This document shows positions 20,195 through 29,738 of a stretch of 64,000 bases of DNA, in pieces. Each line of letters starts with the position of its first letter. Position 1 is the stretch's first letter. Made by a program: the position numbers and the translations under genes. The notes beneath the pieces were generated by a model. The model was not told the DNA's origin and did no database searches. It saw only the letters and a program-made list of their open reading frames with translations. Origin of the DNA: Bacteroidota bacterium (GTDB taxonomy: Bacteria > Bacteroidota > Bacteroidia > B-17B0 > Aurantibacillaceae); assembly GCA_021323535.1 (NCBI GenBank), contig JAJONO010000024.1, positions 1 through 64,000 on the forward strand. The letters run 5' to 3'.

Positions 20195-20247
20195 TTTTTT
20201 ATCCGCCATAGCTTCATGCGAAGGCGTGGTTAATTTATTTTTCAATT

Positions 20248-21603
20248 TTATTTTACAAGAGTTCCGGTTGCTTTCAGATAATCAATTCGTGCTACTAATA
20301 CATCGTAAACCACGTTATAGTAATTTACTTCGGTTTCGCGGAGAGATGATTCGGCCGTTACGAGTTCTAAATTACTGCCTACACCTTGCTGCAATTTTTT
20401 CTGAGCCACTTCATACACATGCTGCGCGAGCTCCAGGCTGCGTTTGCTTATCTTAAGCGTTTTTAGCGCGTTGTTGTAAGTAATGGCGGCTGTGCTTGAT
20501 TCGAACTGCGCTGCCATCTCAATATTTTTAATCGTGTTGGTAGTTTTCATGGCAGTAACTTTCGCCTGCTGAATTTTATAATGTCTTTGCATTCCGTCAA
20601 AAATATTCAGGTTCAGGGTCACCCCTATTAACGCGATCTTGTACCATTGTTTAGCGGCGTTGTTTTTATCCGATTCGAAAATATTCGGAGTAGGACGTTG
20701 CGTGTTTAACTGGTAGCTTCCGTAAGCTGCAAGTGTTGGAAGATATCCCCACTTCAAACGTTTCACGTCGATGTTAAGAAGATTTTCCTGTGCTTTCAAT
20801 AATTGATAGTCGCTGCGCTTTGTAATATCGTTATTTGTAGTTGATAATTCCTGGCCCACTTCTGCTCCAAGATTAAGACTATCCGATAAAGCGATGGGAT
20901 CAGAAATTTTATAACCCATCTGGAATTTGAGAAGGTTTTCGCCAACACCCAGAAGTTCTTTTACTTTTTCTTTTTCAATGCTTAGATTGTTGCTTGCAAC
21001 TTCGATTCTTTCCACATCGATCTGTTCCACTAATCCCTGCGTATTATAAGCTTTAAGATCTGTAAGCGTTTTGTTTAATTTTTCGGCATTGATGTCGAGT
21101 AATTTTAAACGTTCGCGGTTTACCAGTACATTATAGTATGCTTTTGATACCTGCGCAACCAGTTCGTCTTTAGCGCGACGTGTACTTATTTTCGAAAGAC
21201 CCACAAATTGTTTTGACGCTTTTAATCCGAAAATATAATCGCTGCTGAAAAGAAGCTGCGACGCGTTCACACCTGCGGTAGCATTGTATTTCAAACCAAA
21301 TTTTACAGCCTGGTACGCATCGGCCGGTGCCATTGGATTAAAAGCGCTGATAGGAAAAAGGGAGGTTGGGATTTCGATGTAATCTTTAAAATCGGCGCTT
21401 CCACTGATTTGCGGAAGACCCAATCCCGTAATTTCATTTTTTCTATAGATCGCTAATTTTTCTTCCAGTTCAGCGTTCTGGATGTTAGGGCTGTTTTTAA
21501 CGGCATACTCAATCGCCTGCTGCAGACTGAATGCACTGTTTTGTTGCTGGCCCCAAACGAAACCAGAACAAAGTAGTGCTGCCATTGCATAAATCTTCTT
21601 CAT
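20248..21603 (-). CDS. TolC-family outer-membrane efflux channel
   Basis: A 451-residue outer-membrane factor giving the RND pump an exit path. A signal peptide (MKKIYAMAALLCSGFVWG) is followed by two OEP repeats, each with long helices: FSLQQAIEYAVKNSPNIQNAE at the start of the first repeat and QNLLNIDVKRLKWGYLPTLA in the second. The LVTAESSLRETEVNYYNVVYD helix near the end is typical of TolC relatives. It follows the TetR gene by six bases, so both are on one transcript. Confidence 0.9.
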   Translation of the reverse strand: MKKIYAMAALLCSGFVWGQQQNSAFSLQQAIEYAVKNSPNIQNAELEEKLAIYRKNEITGLGLPQISGSADFKDYIEIPTSLFPISAFNPMAPADAYQAVKFGLKYNATAGVNASQLLFSSDYIFGLKASKQFVGLSKISTRRAKDELVAQVSKAYYNVLVNRERLKLLDINAEKLNKTLTDLKAYNTQGLVEQIDVERIEVASNNLSIEKEKVKELLGVGENLLKFQMGYKISDPIALSDSLNLGAEVGQELSTTNNDITKRSDYQLLKAQENLLNIDVKRLKWGYLPTLAAYGSYQLNTQRPTPNIFESDKNNAAKQWYKIALIGVTLNLNIFDGMQRHYKIQQAKVTAMKTTNTIKNIEMAAQFESSTAAITYNNALKTLKISKRSLELAQHVYEVAQKKLQQGVGSNLELVTAESSLRETEVNYYNVVYDVLVARIDYLKATGTLVK

Positions 21604-21609
21604 AATTAT

Positions 21610-22221
21610 TTATTCTTCAACAATGTTTTTGTATTTATTAATCAGTTTATGTCCTTTTAAAGTACATACACCGTAGAGGAAATGTTCTGTCATAGCCAGT
21701 TGCACTTCCAGCATATTGAATTTATCGATCGGGAAAGCGCGGCCAAAAAAACCCATGTCGAGGTTTTCGAGACGCATGCGTGACATTACTTTAATATTAA
21801 TGTCCATCCTCACCAGTCCCTGCTCTTGTCCTTTTTTCAGACACCTTTCAATGTTGTCCAATACGAATCCGTTTTTGAAATTGTCGTACACTTTCCATGT
21901 GGTAGGATAGAACTTATACAATTCATGAAAGAGGATCGGGTTAACATTTTTTAGTATTTCCTGCATGTTCTTCATGATGTTGAATGTTTCTACCACCACA
22001 TTTTCGGCTTCCTCATGCGTTTTTGTGAAGATCACTTTATCTTCTTCAATTTTCTGGATTATCAGCGAATGAATCATTTCATCTTTATCTCTAAAGTACT
22101 GGTAGATCGTCTTCTTGCTGATTCCAAGGTGGCGGGCTATCTCGTCCATGGTAATGTTTTTTATACCATACCTGAAGAATAGTTCCTCCGCTCCGTTAAG
22201 TATTTTATCTTTTATTTCCAT
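21610..22221 (-). CDS. TetR/AcrR-family repressor of the efflux operon
   Basis: A DNA-binding regulator of about 203 residues. The ATG at 22221 places the helix-turn-helix at the N-terminus, as usual for TetR proteins (ILNGAEELFFRYG then ITMDEIARHLGISKKTIYQYF). The C-terminal part is the variable ligand-binding and dimer domain. It is the first gene of the TetR-TolC-adaptor-RND operon. Its promoter carries a perfect inverted repeat placed between the -7 and -33 positions, which is where a repressor would block RNA polymerase. Autorepression relieved by a pump substrate is the likely logic. Confidence 0.9.
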   Translation of the reverse strand: MEIKDKILNGAEELFFRYGIKNITMDEIARHLGISKKTIYQYFRDKDEMIHSLIIQKIEEDKVIFTKTHEEAENVVVETFNIMKNMQEILKNVNPILFHELYKFYPTTWKVYDNFKNGFVLDNIERCLKKGQEQGLVRMDINIKVMSRMRLENLDMGFFGRAFPIDKFNMLEVQLAMTEHFLYGVCTLKGHKLINKYKNIVEE

Positions 22222-22233
22222 TAAAATTGGGCA

Positions 22234-22272
22234 CAAAACTATGGAAACTTTTATTGTCTTGCAAGTTTCCAT
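22234..22272 (-). promoter_or_regulatory. Promoter and TetR operator of the efflux operon
   Basis: On the minus strand, 22241-22234 reads TAGTTTTG, an exact TAnnTTTG -7 box, with a transcript start expected about seven bases before the TetR ATG. A perfect 10-base inverted repeat, ATGGAAACTT (22241-22250) and AAGTTTCCAT (22263-22272), with a 12-base spacer, covers the spacer and the -33 position. It also lies 34 bases upstream of the divergent M23 peptidase gene. Confidence 0.8.
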
Positions 22273-22305
22273 TAAAAAATATTTTTTTCGGATATTTATG
22301 GCCTT

Positions 22306-23178
22306 ATGGTGGACCAAAAGCAAAAAAGGTGGGCCCGGATGCTGGCTTTTTTAAAGAATAAGTACCGGCTGGTGATCCTTAACGACAGTACTTTCGGTGA
22401 GAAATTCTCTCTGAGACTATCGCCCTGGGGACTTATCATAGCCATAGCTTTTATTACCATTGTAATGACCACGATTGTTATAAGTTTTGTGGCTTTTACA
22501 CCTTTAAGAGAATATATACCGGGTTACGGAACCGTAGCCGAGCGCCAGCAGATCCTTGATCTTACCCAAAAAAGCGATTCCATTGAACAGGAACTTGAGG
22601 CCCGCGATTCTTATATGAAAAATATTTTGAATGTACTCAACGAAAAACACGAGGTTAAATCCGACAAACCCAAAAAAGATACAACGGGTAAATATTCCAA
22701 GGTGAATGTCAACCCAAGCTCCAATGATGTTGAATTCAGGAAAGATTACGAGAACAATAAAAACACAGGTATAGCTGCCATTTCAAATCCGAGATTAAAA
22801 GGAATAAGCGATCTTGTTTTTTATACACCTGTGAAAGGAATAGTAATTTCTTCTTTCAACCTATCTGAAGATCATTTTGGAACTGATATTGTTACCAAAG
22901 CTGATGAAATCGTAAAATCAACTCTTGATGGTACCGTTGTGTTCACGGGATTTTCGGCGCAGGACGGATATGTGATACAGGTTCAGCACAGCAACAATTT
23001 AACCAGCATATATAAACACAACGCGGAACTTCTGAAAAAAACCGGGGAGCGTTTAAAATCCGGAGAAGCCATAGCCGTTGTAGGGAACACAGGTGAGAAA
23101 AGTAAGGGCCCGCATTTACATTTCGAGCTGTGGTATAATGGTATACCTATTAACCCGCAGGATTGTGTGGCCTTCTAG
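22306..23178 (+). CDS. M23-family metallopeptidase, membrane anchored
   Basis: A 290-residue LytM-type peptidoglycan endopeptidase or endopeptidase activator acting in the periplasm. A single membrane helix spans about residues 40-62, then a short coiled-coil stretch (YGTVAERQQILDLTQKSD) and a charged linker lead to the LytM domain at about 175-285. Zinc ligands are seen as HFGTD and HLHFE near the end, and the full set H-x(3)-D, HxH is present, so it may be catalytically active. The family is almost always next to alaS in Bacteroidota, but that neighbour is absent here. It shares a 84-base control region with the TetR operon. Confidence 0.88.
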   Translation: MVDQKQKRWARMLAFLKNKYRLVILNDSTFGEKFSLRLSPWGLIIAIAFITIVMTTIVISFVAFTPLREYIPGYGTVAERQQILDLTQKSDSIEQELEARDSYMKNILNVLNEKHEVKSDKPKKDTTGKYSKVNVNPSSNDVEFRKDYENNKNTGIAAISNPRLKGISDLVFYTPVKGIVISSFNLSEDHFGTDIVTKADEIVKSTLDGTVVFTGFSAQDGYVIQVQHSNNLTSIYKHNAELLKKTGERLKSGEAIAVVGNTGEKSKGPHLHFELWYNGIPINPQDCVAF

Positions 23179-23184
23179 AGCCCG

Positions 23185-23314
23185 TTCTCGCAGAGTGCGC
23201 TGAATAGGCAGATTACGCAGAGAATTCAATACAACTTTAATTATTATTCAGTATTCAATTATTTTTGCTCTGCGAACTCAGCTTTCTCTGCGTTATTCTG
23301 CGAAAACGAGAACC
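23185..23314. repeat. Long imperfect inverted repeat of CGCAGA words
   Basis: GTTCTCGCAGAG near 23188 and CTCTGCG...GAAAACGAGAAC ending near 23314 are opposed arms made of the recurring CGCAGA/TCTGCG words, around an AT-rich middle. The right half runs into the 3' end of the O-antigen ligase gene and encodes its last 16 or so residues. Confidence 0.6.
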
Positions 23315-24944
23315 AGGCAAGAGCGATAAACAATGAATTAAAATAATTGAAGAACGTTAATCCGGCTTGTGACTCCAGAGTATCTTCGAGAAGAAAAGAA
23401 GAGATAGCAAGGTAGAAGAATGGCCAGAATAGAACATGAAAATATTTACGCAAACGAAACACCGGCCAGAATAAACTTACAAGAAATACGATCAGTCCAA
23501 TAAATCCCAACGCCACAGTAATAGTGAGAAACTGATTATGCGGTCGCTTATACCATTTTTTTGAAAGCGGGGAGTTTGTCTCCACATAAGCTTTGTTCAT
23601 TTCAGTTTGTACATCTCCGGTTCCAACGCCAATGATACTATTGTTTTTTACAATATGTAACGCGGCTTTCCAGAAATATGGTCGCATGCTTAATGAATGT
23701 CCGTTTATATCCCGCCCGTTCCATGCTTCATCAATTTCGTAAACAATTTCGTAAACGCGTTTATGAAGATAACTCCATTTATCGGTCAGGTAATTTACTT
23801 TGTTATTTTTAATTTTTCTGAGATCTTCTTCCGTTAACTGCCACACACCAACAGAATCTTTTGTAAGCTCTTTACTTGATAGATAGCGGATAAGAATTTC
23901 AAAACGGTTCAGATTAACCTGTGGATCGTAAGAAAAAGTATCCTCAGGGCAACGTTTGTTCCATTGTTTACCTAAACCAATAAGATCGAGATTTCTGTGA
24001 ACATAGTTTCCGTTTTCTTTCTGTCCCAATGTATCAAGATGAAAATAAGGCACCCCGAATTTATTTTTTTCCTGTAAAGTATTATACGCTGTTTGCTTTG
24101 GCGCGATCTGCGAATTGTATACACCAATTACATAATTGCTCACAAAATAAATTCCTACGCCAAGCACAAGGATAAGAACAATTTTAATTTTAAAACTTTG
24201 CCTGAAGATGAGATAAACTCCGGCAAGAAAACATAAAATAAAAAAGTTGACAAAGCCCGAGGCTAATCCCAGAGCGTACATTCCGAATAAAAAAACAAGA
24301 ATGAGAATGAGAAAGAGTCCGCGGCGAAGGAGCTCTTTATGGTACCAGATAAAATATACACAAGCCGAAATGGCAACGTTTAAATATAATCCCAACCTGA
24401 TGTGACTCATGAATCGTGAAGCGCTTCTGGCCACTTCATTTTTATGAAGAACGAAACTATAAATATAACACCAGGTTACGTTTACGAATGACCCAAGCAA
24501 AAAACAATACAACAGAATATGAAATTCTTTTTTTGACAAAGGCGCTGTAGTAAAAAACACCATAGGCAAAAGCAATAGTGTCATTTTTGTTTTGAGGTCC
24601 TGAATACCTTCATTCGCATTGGATGTCCATGCCATACCAATAACGTGAATGAAAAGTAAGCTGGTCATGATCCAGAAAAGTTTATGAAAACGGAGCTGTT
24701 CCCATTTGCGTTTAAAATCCATTTCAAGGAGCCAGTTCCCAAAGAGTATGAATTGGGGTACACTGGTTGGAACGGCGCCTATCATCATGCCAAAGCCCAA
24801 GGAGCAAATGCCGAAAAGAAAAATATATCTATGGATACGTGGAGATAACAAACCGAAGTAAAGAAACGAAAAAAGAGGAGAAAAAGTGTGGTGTAGATTA
24901 ATAAAATCTTTGAAATACCCGCCTGTTTTAACCACAGATTTCAC
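23259..24944 (-). CDS. O-antigen ligase/polymerase family membrane protein
   Basis: A polytopic membrane protein of about 560 residues with some 11-12 hydrophobic helices and a large periplasmic loop at about residues 275-440, the Wzy_C/WaaL pattern. The helix after the loop begins at KRPHNQFLTITVALGFIG, where an RxHN-type motif is usual. It probably joins or polymerises surface glycans. Both gene ends lie in intergenic-type repeats: the first in-frame start, a GTG at 24944, sits in the repeat at 24929-24990, and the C-terminus NNAEKAEFAEQK is repeat sequence. The true start is therefore uncertain and may lie some 30 codons downstream. No glycan gene cluster surrounds it. Confidence 0.8.
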   Translation of the reverse strand: MKSVVKTGGYFKDFINLHHTFSPLFSFLYFGLLSPRIHRYIFLFGICSLGFGMMIGAVPTSVPQFILFGNWLLEMDFKRKWEQLRFHKLFWIMTSLLFIHVIGMAWTSNANEGIQDLKTKMTLLLLPMVFFTTAPLSKKEFHILLYCFLLGSFVNVTWCYIYSFVLHKNEVARSASRFMSHIRLGLYLNVAISACVYFIWYHKELLRRGLFLILILVFLFGMYALGLASGFVNFFILCFLAGVYLIFRQSFKIKIVLILVLGVGIYFVSNYVIGVYNSQIAPKQTAYNTLQEKNKFGVPYFHLDTLGQKENGNYVHRNLDLIGLGKQWNKRCPEDTFSYDPQVNLNRFEILIRYLSSKELTKDSVGVWQLTEEDLRKIKNNKVNYLTDKWSYLHKRVYEIVYEIDEAWNGRDINGHSLSMRPYFWKAALHIVKNNSIIGVGTGDVQTEMNKAYVETNSPLSKKWYKRPHNQFLTITVALGFIGLIVFLVSLFWPVFRLRKYFHVLFWPFFYLAISSFLLEDTLESQAGLTFFNYFNSLFIALAWFSFSQNNAEKAEFAEQK

Positions 24945-24990
24945 AGATCAACGCAGATTATCTGTAAGAATCTGAATTAATCTACGGCTG
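24929..24990. repeat. ACAGATT-type intergenic repeat
   Basis: The string AACCACAGATTTCACAGAT followed by CAACGCAGATTATCTGT has the form of the dispersed intergenic repeats seen in many Bacteroidota genomes, and ACAGAT/ATCTGT words pair with each other. It overlaps the annotated start of the O-antigen ligase gene. Confidence 0.55.
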
Positions 24991-25011
24991 AAAAAATTGG
25001 GAGGTATTAAA

Positions 25012-25037
25012 CAAAAATCCCGCCTCATGAGCGGGAT
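25012..25037 (-). terminator. Intrinsic terminator downstream of recQ
   Basis: On the minus strand ATCCCGC (25037-25031) pairs with GCGGGAT (25023-25017) around a 7-base loop and is followed by TTTTTG. It lies about 95 bases after the recQ stop codon. REP-like sequence (CCTTCGACTGTGCCCGGGATGACGG, 25085-25110) lies between. Confidence 0.78.
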
Positions 25038-25130
25038 AATTGTACATTCTTTAAAACCGGTACTGAGCAAGTTCGTTCGCCTCTTCCTTCGACTGTGCCC
25101 GGGATGACGGCTCACTGAATTTGAGTCTCA

Positions 25131-27341
25131 TTAATTCCCGAAATCAGATAAGAACTTAATTCTCATGATCCTGATCTCTTCTTCGGTATAATCATTTTCG
25201 CCGAGTTCTTTCATGGCGTGCTGAATACTATCTGTTTCGCTTTCTTTAAAGTAATCCATTACTTCTTCCTGCTTCTCTTCGTCGATCTCGGATTCAATGT
25301 AATAATTGATATTCACTTTTGTTCCTGATTCAACAATGGTTTCAATTTCAGTAAGAAGTTCTGGTAATTTTAGTCCTTTACTTTTTGCCATATCGTTCAG
25401 GCCGATCTTACGATCGATGTTCTGAATGATATAAACTTTTAATCCCGATTTATTTACAACAGATTTGATGACCATGTCGCTCGGGCGTTCGATCTCGTTA
25501 TCGTCGACATATTTTTTGATAAGGTCAATAAATGGTTTTCCGTATTTGGTTGCTTTACCAATTCCAACACCACTGATCTTTGTCATTTCTTCCATATTAA
25601 CAGGATATTGAATTGACATTTCTTCGAGTGAGGTTTCCTGGAAAATAACGTAAGGAGGTAATCCTTTTGCTTTCGCGGTTTTCTTTACAAGATCTTTTAA
25701 TAAAGCGAAGAGAACCTCATCGGCTGCTCCGCTACCTGATTTTCCTCCCAGTGCAATATCATCGTCATCGCGGTCGGCGTTATTATAATCGTGATCGCGT
25801 GTAAATTTAATGCTTACCGGTTTTTTAAGGAAAGCGTGCCCTTTTTCAGTTACTTTAATAAGGCCATAATTCTCGATATCTTTTGAAAGGAAACCATTTA
25901 CGATAGCCTGACGGAGAACTGCCTGCCAGAATTTATCATCCTTATCATCTTCAACACCTTTACCCCATGTTTCGAGGCTGTTGTGTTTATATGATTTAGC
26001 GGTGGCGGTTAGTGTTCCCATTAACACGTTCATCACATCTTTGATCTTGTGTTTTTCTTTAATTTCGAGAACCGCTTCAATTGCAAGTTCAAGATCTTCT
26101 TTCGCTTCAAATTTTTCTTTAGGATGACGGCAGTTGTCGCACATGGCGTTACATTTTTGCGCATCGTACTCCTCGCCAAAATAATGAAGAATAAATTTTC
26201 GGCGGCAGCTGCTGGTTTCTGCAAAGGATGCAGTTTCGCTCAGCATTTGTTTACCAATCTCCTGTTCAGCAACAGGTTTATCCTTCATGAATTTTTCAAG
26301 CTTGATAATATCGTCGTAGCTATAGAATGTTACGCAATTTCCTTCGCCACCATCACGACCGGCACGACCGGTTTCCTGATAATACCCTTCGAGTGATTTA
26401 GGAATATCGTGGTGGATCACATAACGAACGTCTGGTTTATCGATTCCCATTCCAAATGCGATCGTAGCAACAATCACATTAAGTTCTTCCATTAAGAAAG
26501 CGTCCTGTGTTTTAGCACGTTCCTTGGCATCGAGACCAGCATGATAAGGCGCGGCTTTAATACCGTTTACTTTTAATGCTTCTGCAATCTCTTCCACCTT
26601 TTTACGGCTGAGACAATAAATAATACCACTTTTACCGTTATTTTGTTTTACGTATTTAATGATCTCTTTAATAACGTTTTGCTTCGAGCGAACTTCGTAA
26701 TAAAGATTTCCACGGTTAAATGAAGATTTATAAAGCGCGGCATTCATCATGCCAAGGTTTTTCTGAATATCCTGTTGAACTTTTGGTGTTGCCGTAGCTG
26801 TTAGTGCCATTACAGGAACATTTCCAACGGCATCAATAATAGGGCGAAGGCGACGGTATTCAGGGCGGAAATCATGTCCCCATTCCGAGATACAATGCGC
26901 TTCATCGATAGCAAAAAAAGAAATTTTAAATTCCTTGAAGAAGGTAATGTTTTCTTCTTTAGTTAAAGTTTCAGGGGCAACGTATAATAATTTTGTTTTT
27001 CCTCCGAGTACATCTTTCTTCACTTTCGCGATCTCACTTTTATTAAGGGAAGAGTTTAAGAAATGAGCGATTCCACTTTCGTCGCTGAACCCGCGGATCG
27101 CATCCACCTGGTTCTTCATAAGGGCAATAAGAGGCGAAACAACGATAGCTGTTCCTTCACTAAGAATGGCAGGTAACTGGTAGCAGAGGCTTTTACCACC
27201 ACCGGTTGGCATAATAACAAAAGTATCCTGTCCGTTTAATAAGTTTTTAATGATCTTCTCCTGGTTTCCCTTAAAGCCATCAAAGCCAAAGAAGCTTTTA
27301 AGGGAATCTGATAATTCTGTCGTTTCTACTTCGGCAATCAT
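25131..27341 (-). CDS. recQ: ATP-dependent DNA helicase RecQ
   Basis: A 3'-5' DNA helicase that processes stalled forks and recombination intermediates. Motif I is [14 protein letters not shown], the DEAH box is [16 protein letters not shown], and helicase motif VI is [11 protein letters not shown] zinc-binding RQC subdomain with the cysteine set [12 protein letters not shown]...CDNC follows, then the winged helix, and an HRDC domain near residue 545-620. The C-terminal 110 residues form a further acidic helical extension common in Bacteroidota RecQ of about 730 residues. I prefer the ATG at 27341 to the GTG three codons upstream. It is a monocistronic gene. Confidence 0.95.
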   Translation of the reverse strand: MIAEVETTELSDSLKSFFGFDGFKGNQEKIIKNLLNGQDTFVIMPTGGGKSLCYQLPAILSEGTAIVVSPLIALMKNQVDAIRGFSDESGIAHFLNSSLNKSEIAKVKKDVLGGKTKLLYVAPETLTKEENITFFKEFKISFFAIDEAHCISEWGHDFRPEYRRLRPIIDAVGNVPVMALTATATPKVQQDIQKNLGMMNAALYKSSFNRGNLYYEVRSKQNVIKEIIKYVKQNNGKSGIIYCLSRKKVEEIAEALKVNGIKAAPYHAGLDAKERAKTQDAFLMEELNVIVATIAFGMGIDKPDVRYVIHHDIPKSLEGYYQETGRAGRDGGEGNCVTFYSYDDIIKLEKFMKDKPVAEQEIGKQMLSETASFAETSSCRRKFILHYFGEEYDAQKCNAMCDNCRHPKEKFEAKEDLELAIEAVLEIKEKHKIKDVMNVLMGTLTATAKSYKHNSLETWGKGVEDDKDDKFWQAVLRQAIVNGFLSKDIENYGLIKVTEKGHAFLKKPVSIKFTRDHDYNNADRDDDDIALGGKSGSGAADEVLFALLKDLVKKTAKAKGLPPYVIFQETSLEEMSIQYPVNMEEMTKISGVGIGKATKYGKPFIDLIKKYVDDNEIERPSDMVIKSVVNKSGLKVYIIQNIDRKIGLNDMAKSKGLKLPELLTEIETIVESGTKVNINYYIESEIDEEKQEEVMDYFKESETDSIQHAMKELGENDYTEEEIRIMRIKFLSDFGN

Positions 27342-27597
27342 GCTTTTCACTGATTAAAATGTATGTTTTAGTGAGTAAATAATTGGTGTTCTCCTTATAA
27401 AGATATAAAATTATTTTTCTACCGTGCAAGACTTTTATACGAAACGGGCTATTTTTAGATGATTTCAGAGAAAACTTAGATGTAATTTTTAGTTTTCACA
27501 AATTTTAGGAGATTTTAGCAAGAGATAAAATGAAGATGAAAATAAAATATTCAGTGTTGAAGGGTGAAGAGTTGAATTATAAATAAATGAGTTCTAT

Positions 27598-27936
27598 TTA
27601 TAAATTCTGACTCATTTTGGAATAATATTTCAGCAGAATGAAAATGAAAATGAAAGAGAGACCTGTGCTCAAATAAAAACCAGGTGTGTATTGCTGTATA
27701 ACAATAAAGAAAAGAGTTTTGGCAAAAAACGTGAGAAGATACAGCTGCACGCCCCATTGTTTAAAATACCAGAGGCCAACACATGAAATAAAATGTGATG
27801 CAACCAGGATTCCGTACAGCGCCGGCATAAAAACTCCCAGCTTTTTAATAGAAGGAGAGAACACCTGCGGAAACGTGAATACGATTGTAAGGTAACCTAC
27901 AATGCAGATGATGGATATGATGCGAGGCCTTTTCAT
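27598..27936 (-). CDS. Small membrane protein of unknown function
   Basis: A 112-residue integral membrane protein with four hydrophobic segments at about residues 6-24, 35-52, 62-80 and 86-104 and a basic N-terminus (MKRPR). I do not recognise the family. It lies alone between recQ and the ABC permease, in an AT-rich stretch with short inverted repeats on its upstream side (27948-28005). Codon use looks like that of its neighbours. It may be one of the common small hypothetical membrane proteins of flavobacteria. Confidence 0.65.
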   Translation of the reverse strand: MKRPRIISIICIVGYLTIVFTFPQVFSPSIKKLGVFMPALYGILVASHFISCVGLWYFKQWGVQLYLLTFFAKTLFFIVIQQYTPGFYLSTGLSFIFIFILLKYYSKMSQNL

Positions 27937-27947
27937 TTCAGTTATTA

Positions 27948-28005
27948 ATGTTTAGTTTTTAGTGTTTAATATTAAAAACTTAACACTAAGAATTAAAAAC
28001 TAGTT
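27948..28005. repeat. AT-rich inverted repeat
   Basis: TTAGTTTTTAGTGTTTAA and, in the opposite sense, TTAACACTAAGAATTAAAAAC surround a short AT-rich loop. It sits just after the stop codon of the ABC permease gene (28000), so on the minus strand the stem could end that transcript. Confidence 0.45.
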
Positions 28006-29241
28006 ACTACGTATGGCTTCCACCGGATCGAGCTGACTGGCGCTATAAGCGGGAATAAATCCGCTGATAATTCCAATGAGAATTGAAATGGTAAATCCTA
28101 AAATTACATTGGTAACAGTTAAACTTATTTCCATTTCTATGGCGTCTTTTCCAAGCGCAGTAATGATCCATGTAAGCAGCAAACCAAAAAATCCTCCTAC
28201 GCAACTCAGCATTACACTTTCACTCAGAAACTGAACCAGGATGAACATGTTCTTTGCTCCAAGACTTTTTTGAATACCGATAAGATTTGTACGCTCGCGA
28301 ACAGAAACAAACATGATGTTAGCAATTCCGAAACCTCCTACCAGGATTGAAAACCCTCCAATGATCCAGCCGGCTGTTCCGATCACATCAAACAATTCAT
28401 CAAAGCCTTTACTGAGCAAGCTTGTTTCATTTAAGGCGAAATTAGGATCGCTCATTGGTTTTAATTTTCGTATCGCTCTTAAAACTCCGGTTAGTTCGTC
28501 CATCATTTCCGCATTGGTAACGTTCGGTTTTGCTTTTGCATAAATGATAGGGTCGGCATTTTCGGATTTAGGATCCATCATTACCCTGGCAAAATTGAAA
28601 GGAATAAGTACCTGGTAATCGAAACTAGGACCCAGCATGCTTTCGCCTTCTTTTTTTATCACACCAATAACTACAGCCTTGTTTCCCGCGATCTTAATTT
28701 CTTTTCCGATAGGATCTTCGTAAGGGAAAAGCCCCTGTGCAATTTCGGCGCCTATAATAGCAACACGGTAACCTCCCTCTGTTTCGGTTTGCATAAAATA
28801 ACGCCCTGATGTGAGATCAAAATTTTTGATCTTATAAAATTCATGCGATATACCGCCAACTATCGCGTTCTCTACGCTGCTGCTTTTATATTTGATGGTG
28901 CGGCGTTTTCCCATTCGGTACGCAATGGCTTCGGTACTTTTACATTTACGTTGCAATTCATCCAGTTCATAATATTGTGGCGTGGGCCGGTTAATGTATT
29001 TCCACCAGGGATAATCGGGACCAAAGGACCATGGCCATTTCTGAACGAAGACCACATTGTTTCCCAATGACTGAATACTTCCTCGTATGTTGTTTTCGAG
29101 ACTATCTACAATTGTAAATACAAGAATAATGGCGAAGATTCCAATAGTAATACCCAGCAGGCTTAAAAAAGAACGGAGCTTGTTTGCGGTGAGCGATTGC
29201 CACGCGAACAAAACACTTTCTTTAAATAAGACGAGAAGCAT
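28000..29241 (-). CDS. ABC transporter permease, MacB/FtsX type
   Basis: A 413-residue inner-membrane permease of the mechanotransmitting MacB/LolC group. The first helix (LRSFLSLLGITIGIFAIILVF) is followed by a MacB periplasmic core domain at about residues 45-255, and the FtsX domain with three helices lies at about 285-405. The conserved SLGAKNMFILVQFLSESV coupling region and the ending QLDPVEAIRSN are typical. The matching ATPase is not next to it, so it probably pairs with a LolD-like ATPase encoded elsewhere. Substrate cannot be told from sequence; export of lipoproteins, peptides or macrolides is known for relatives. Confidence 0.9.
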   Translation of the reverse strand: MLLVLFKESVLFAWQSLTANKLRSFLSLLGITIGIFAIILVFTIVDSLENNIRGSIQSLGNNVVFVQKWPWSFGPDYPWWKYINRPTPQYYELDELQRKCKSTEAIAYRMGKRRTIKYKSSSVENAIVGGISHEFYKIKNFDLTSGRYFMQTETEGGYRVAIIGAEIAQGLFPYEDPIGKEIKIAGNKAVVIGVIKKEGESMLGPSFDYQVLIPFNFARVMMDPKSENADPIIYAKAKPNVTNAEMMDELTGVLRAIRKLKPMSDPNFALNETSLLSKGFDELFDVIGTAGWIIGGFSILVGGFGIANIMFVSVRERTNLIGIQKSLGAKNMFILVQFLSESVMLSCVGGFFGLLLTWIITALGKDAIEMEISLTVTNVILGFTISILIGIISGFIPAYSASQLDPVEAIRSN

Positions 29242-29335
29242 ATTTTAAAGGTACGAAGAACATTCAGTTTATATTACCGGGAGATATAAAGAAAACTACC
29301 GCTTGTGTAAATTTTCAGTTTCTATTAGTCGGCAT

Positions 29336-29479
29336 TTTTAACCACATAACACATAGTCAAAAGTTTATCACCATTACTGCTGATTTAAGAACACATAAAT
29401 TTCCGTCTTCGACGGAAATACGGTGCTCTTTGTGGAGTCTGGATATTCATCTTTATTCTATGTTTCAATGTGGTTAAAA
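29336..29479. repeat. 140-base inverted-repeat element with internal hairpin
   Basis: Arms TTTTAACCACATAACACATAG (from 29336) and CTATGTTTCAATGTGGTTAAAA (29458-29479) pair with few mismatches. Inside is a perfect 9-base hairpin, ATTTCCGTC (29399-29407) and GACGGAAAT (29411-29419). It has the form of a short nonautonomous palindromic element; it contains no gene and lies between the ABC permease gene and the small membrane protein gene. Confidence 0.6.
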
Positions 29480-29510
29480 CATACAATACTTTTTAAGCCG
29501 GATTGAAATA

Positions 29511-29738
29511 TTATTTTTTATCCTGTTTGTTCTTGAGATAGGTTTCCTGCTTTTTACGCTGGCTTTTTCTAACAAGATAAATAACGGCTGAAAGAATGAA
29601 GAACGCGAAGAAGAACAGCGCGCTGTCGTTGTCTTTTATTATAAGGAAATAAATTGTTCCGAGAATACCACAGCCGGCTCCAACCAGCCAAAGTCGCTCA
29701 AGGATGATAAATAAGTTATTTTGATAATCCTGTTTCAT
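29511..29738 (-). CDS. Small two-helix membrane protein
   Basis: A 75-residue protein with hydrophobic segments at about 12-33 and 38-57 and a very basic tail (KSQRKKQETYLKNKQDKK). Its start lies inside the end of the lptC gene (23-base overlap), so the two are translationally coupled. It belongs to the small hypothetical membrane proteins often found after lptC in Bacteroidota operons. No function is known; a role with the lipopolysaccharide transport machinery is only suggested by position. Confidence 0.65.
   Translation of the reverse strand: MKQDYQNNLFIILERLWLVGAGCGILGTIYFLIIKDNDSALFFFAFFILSAVIYLVRKSQRKKQETYLKNKQDKK

Noticed and set aside
29336-29479. Insertion sequence remnant
   Set aside because: Terminal inverted repeats are present, but there is no transposase fragment, and no target duplication could be shown.
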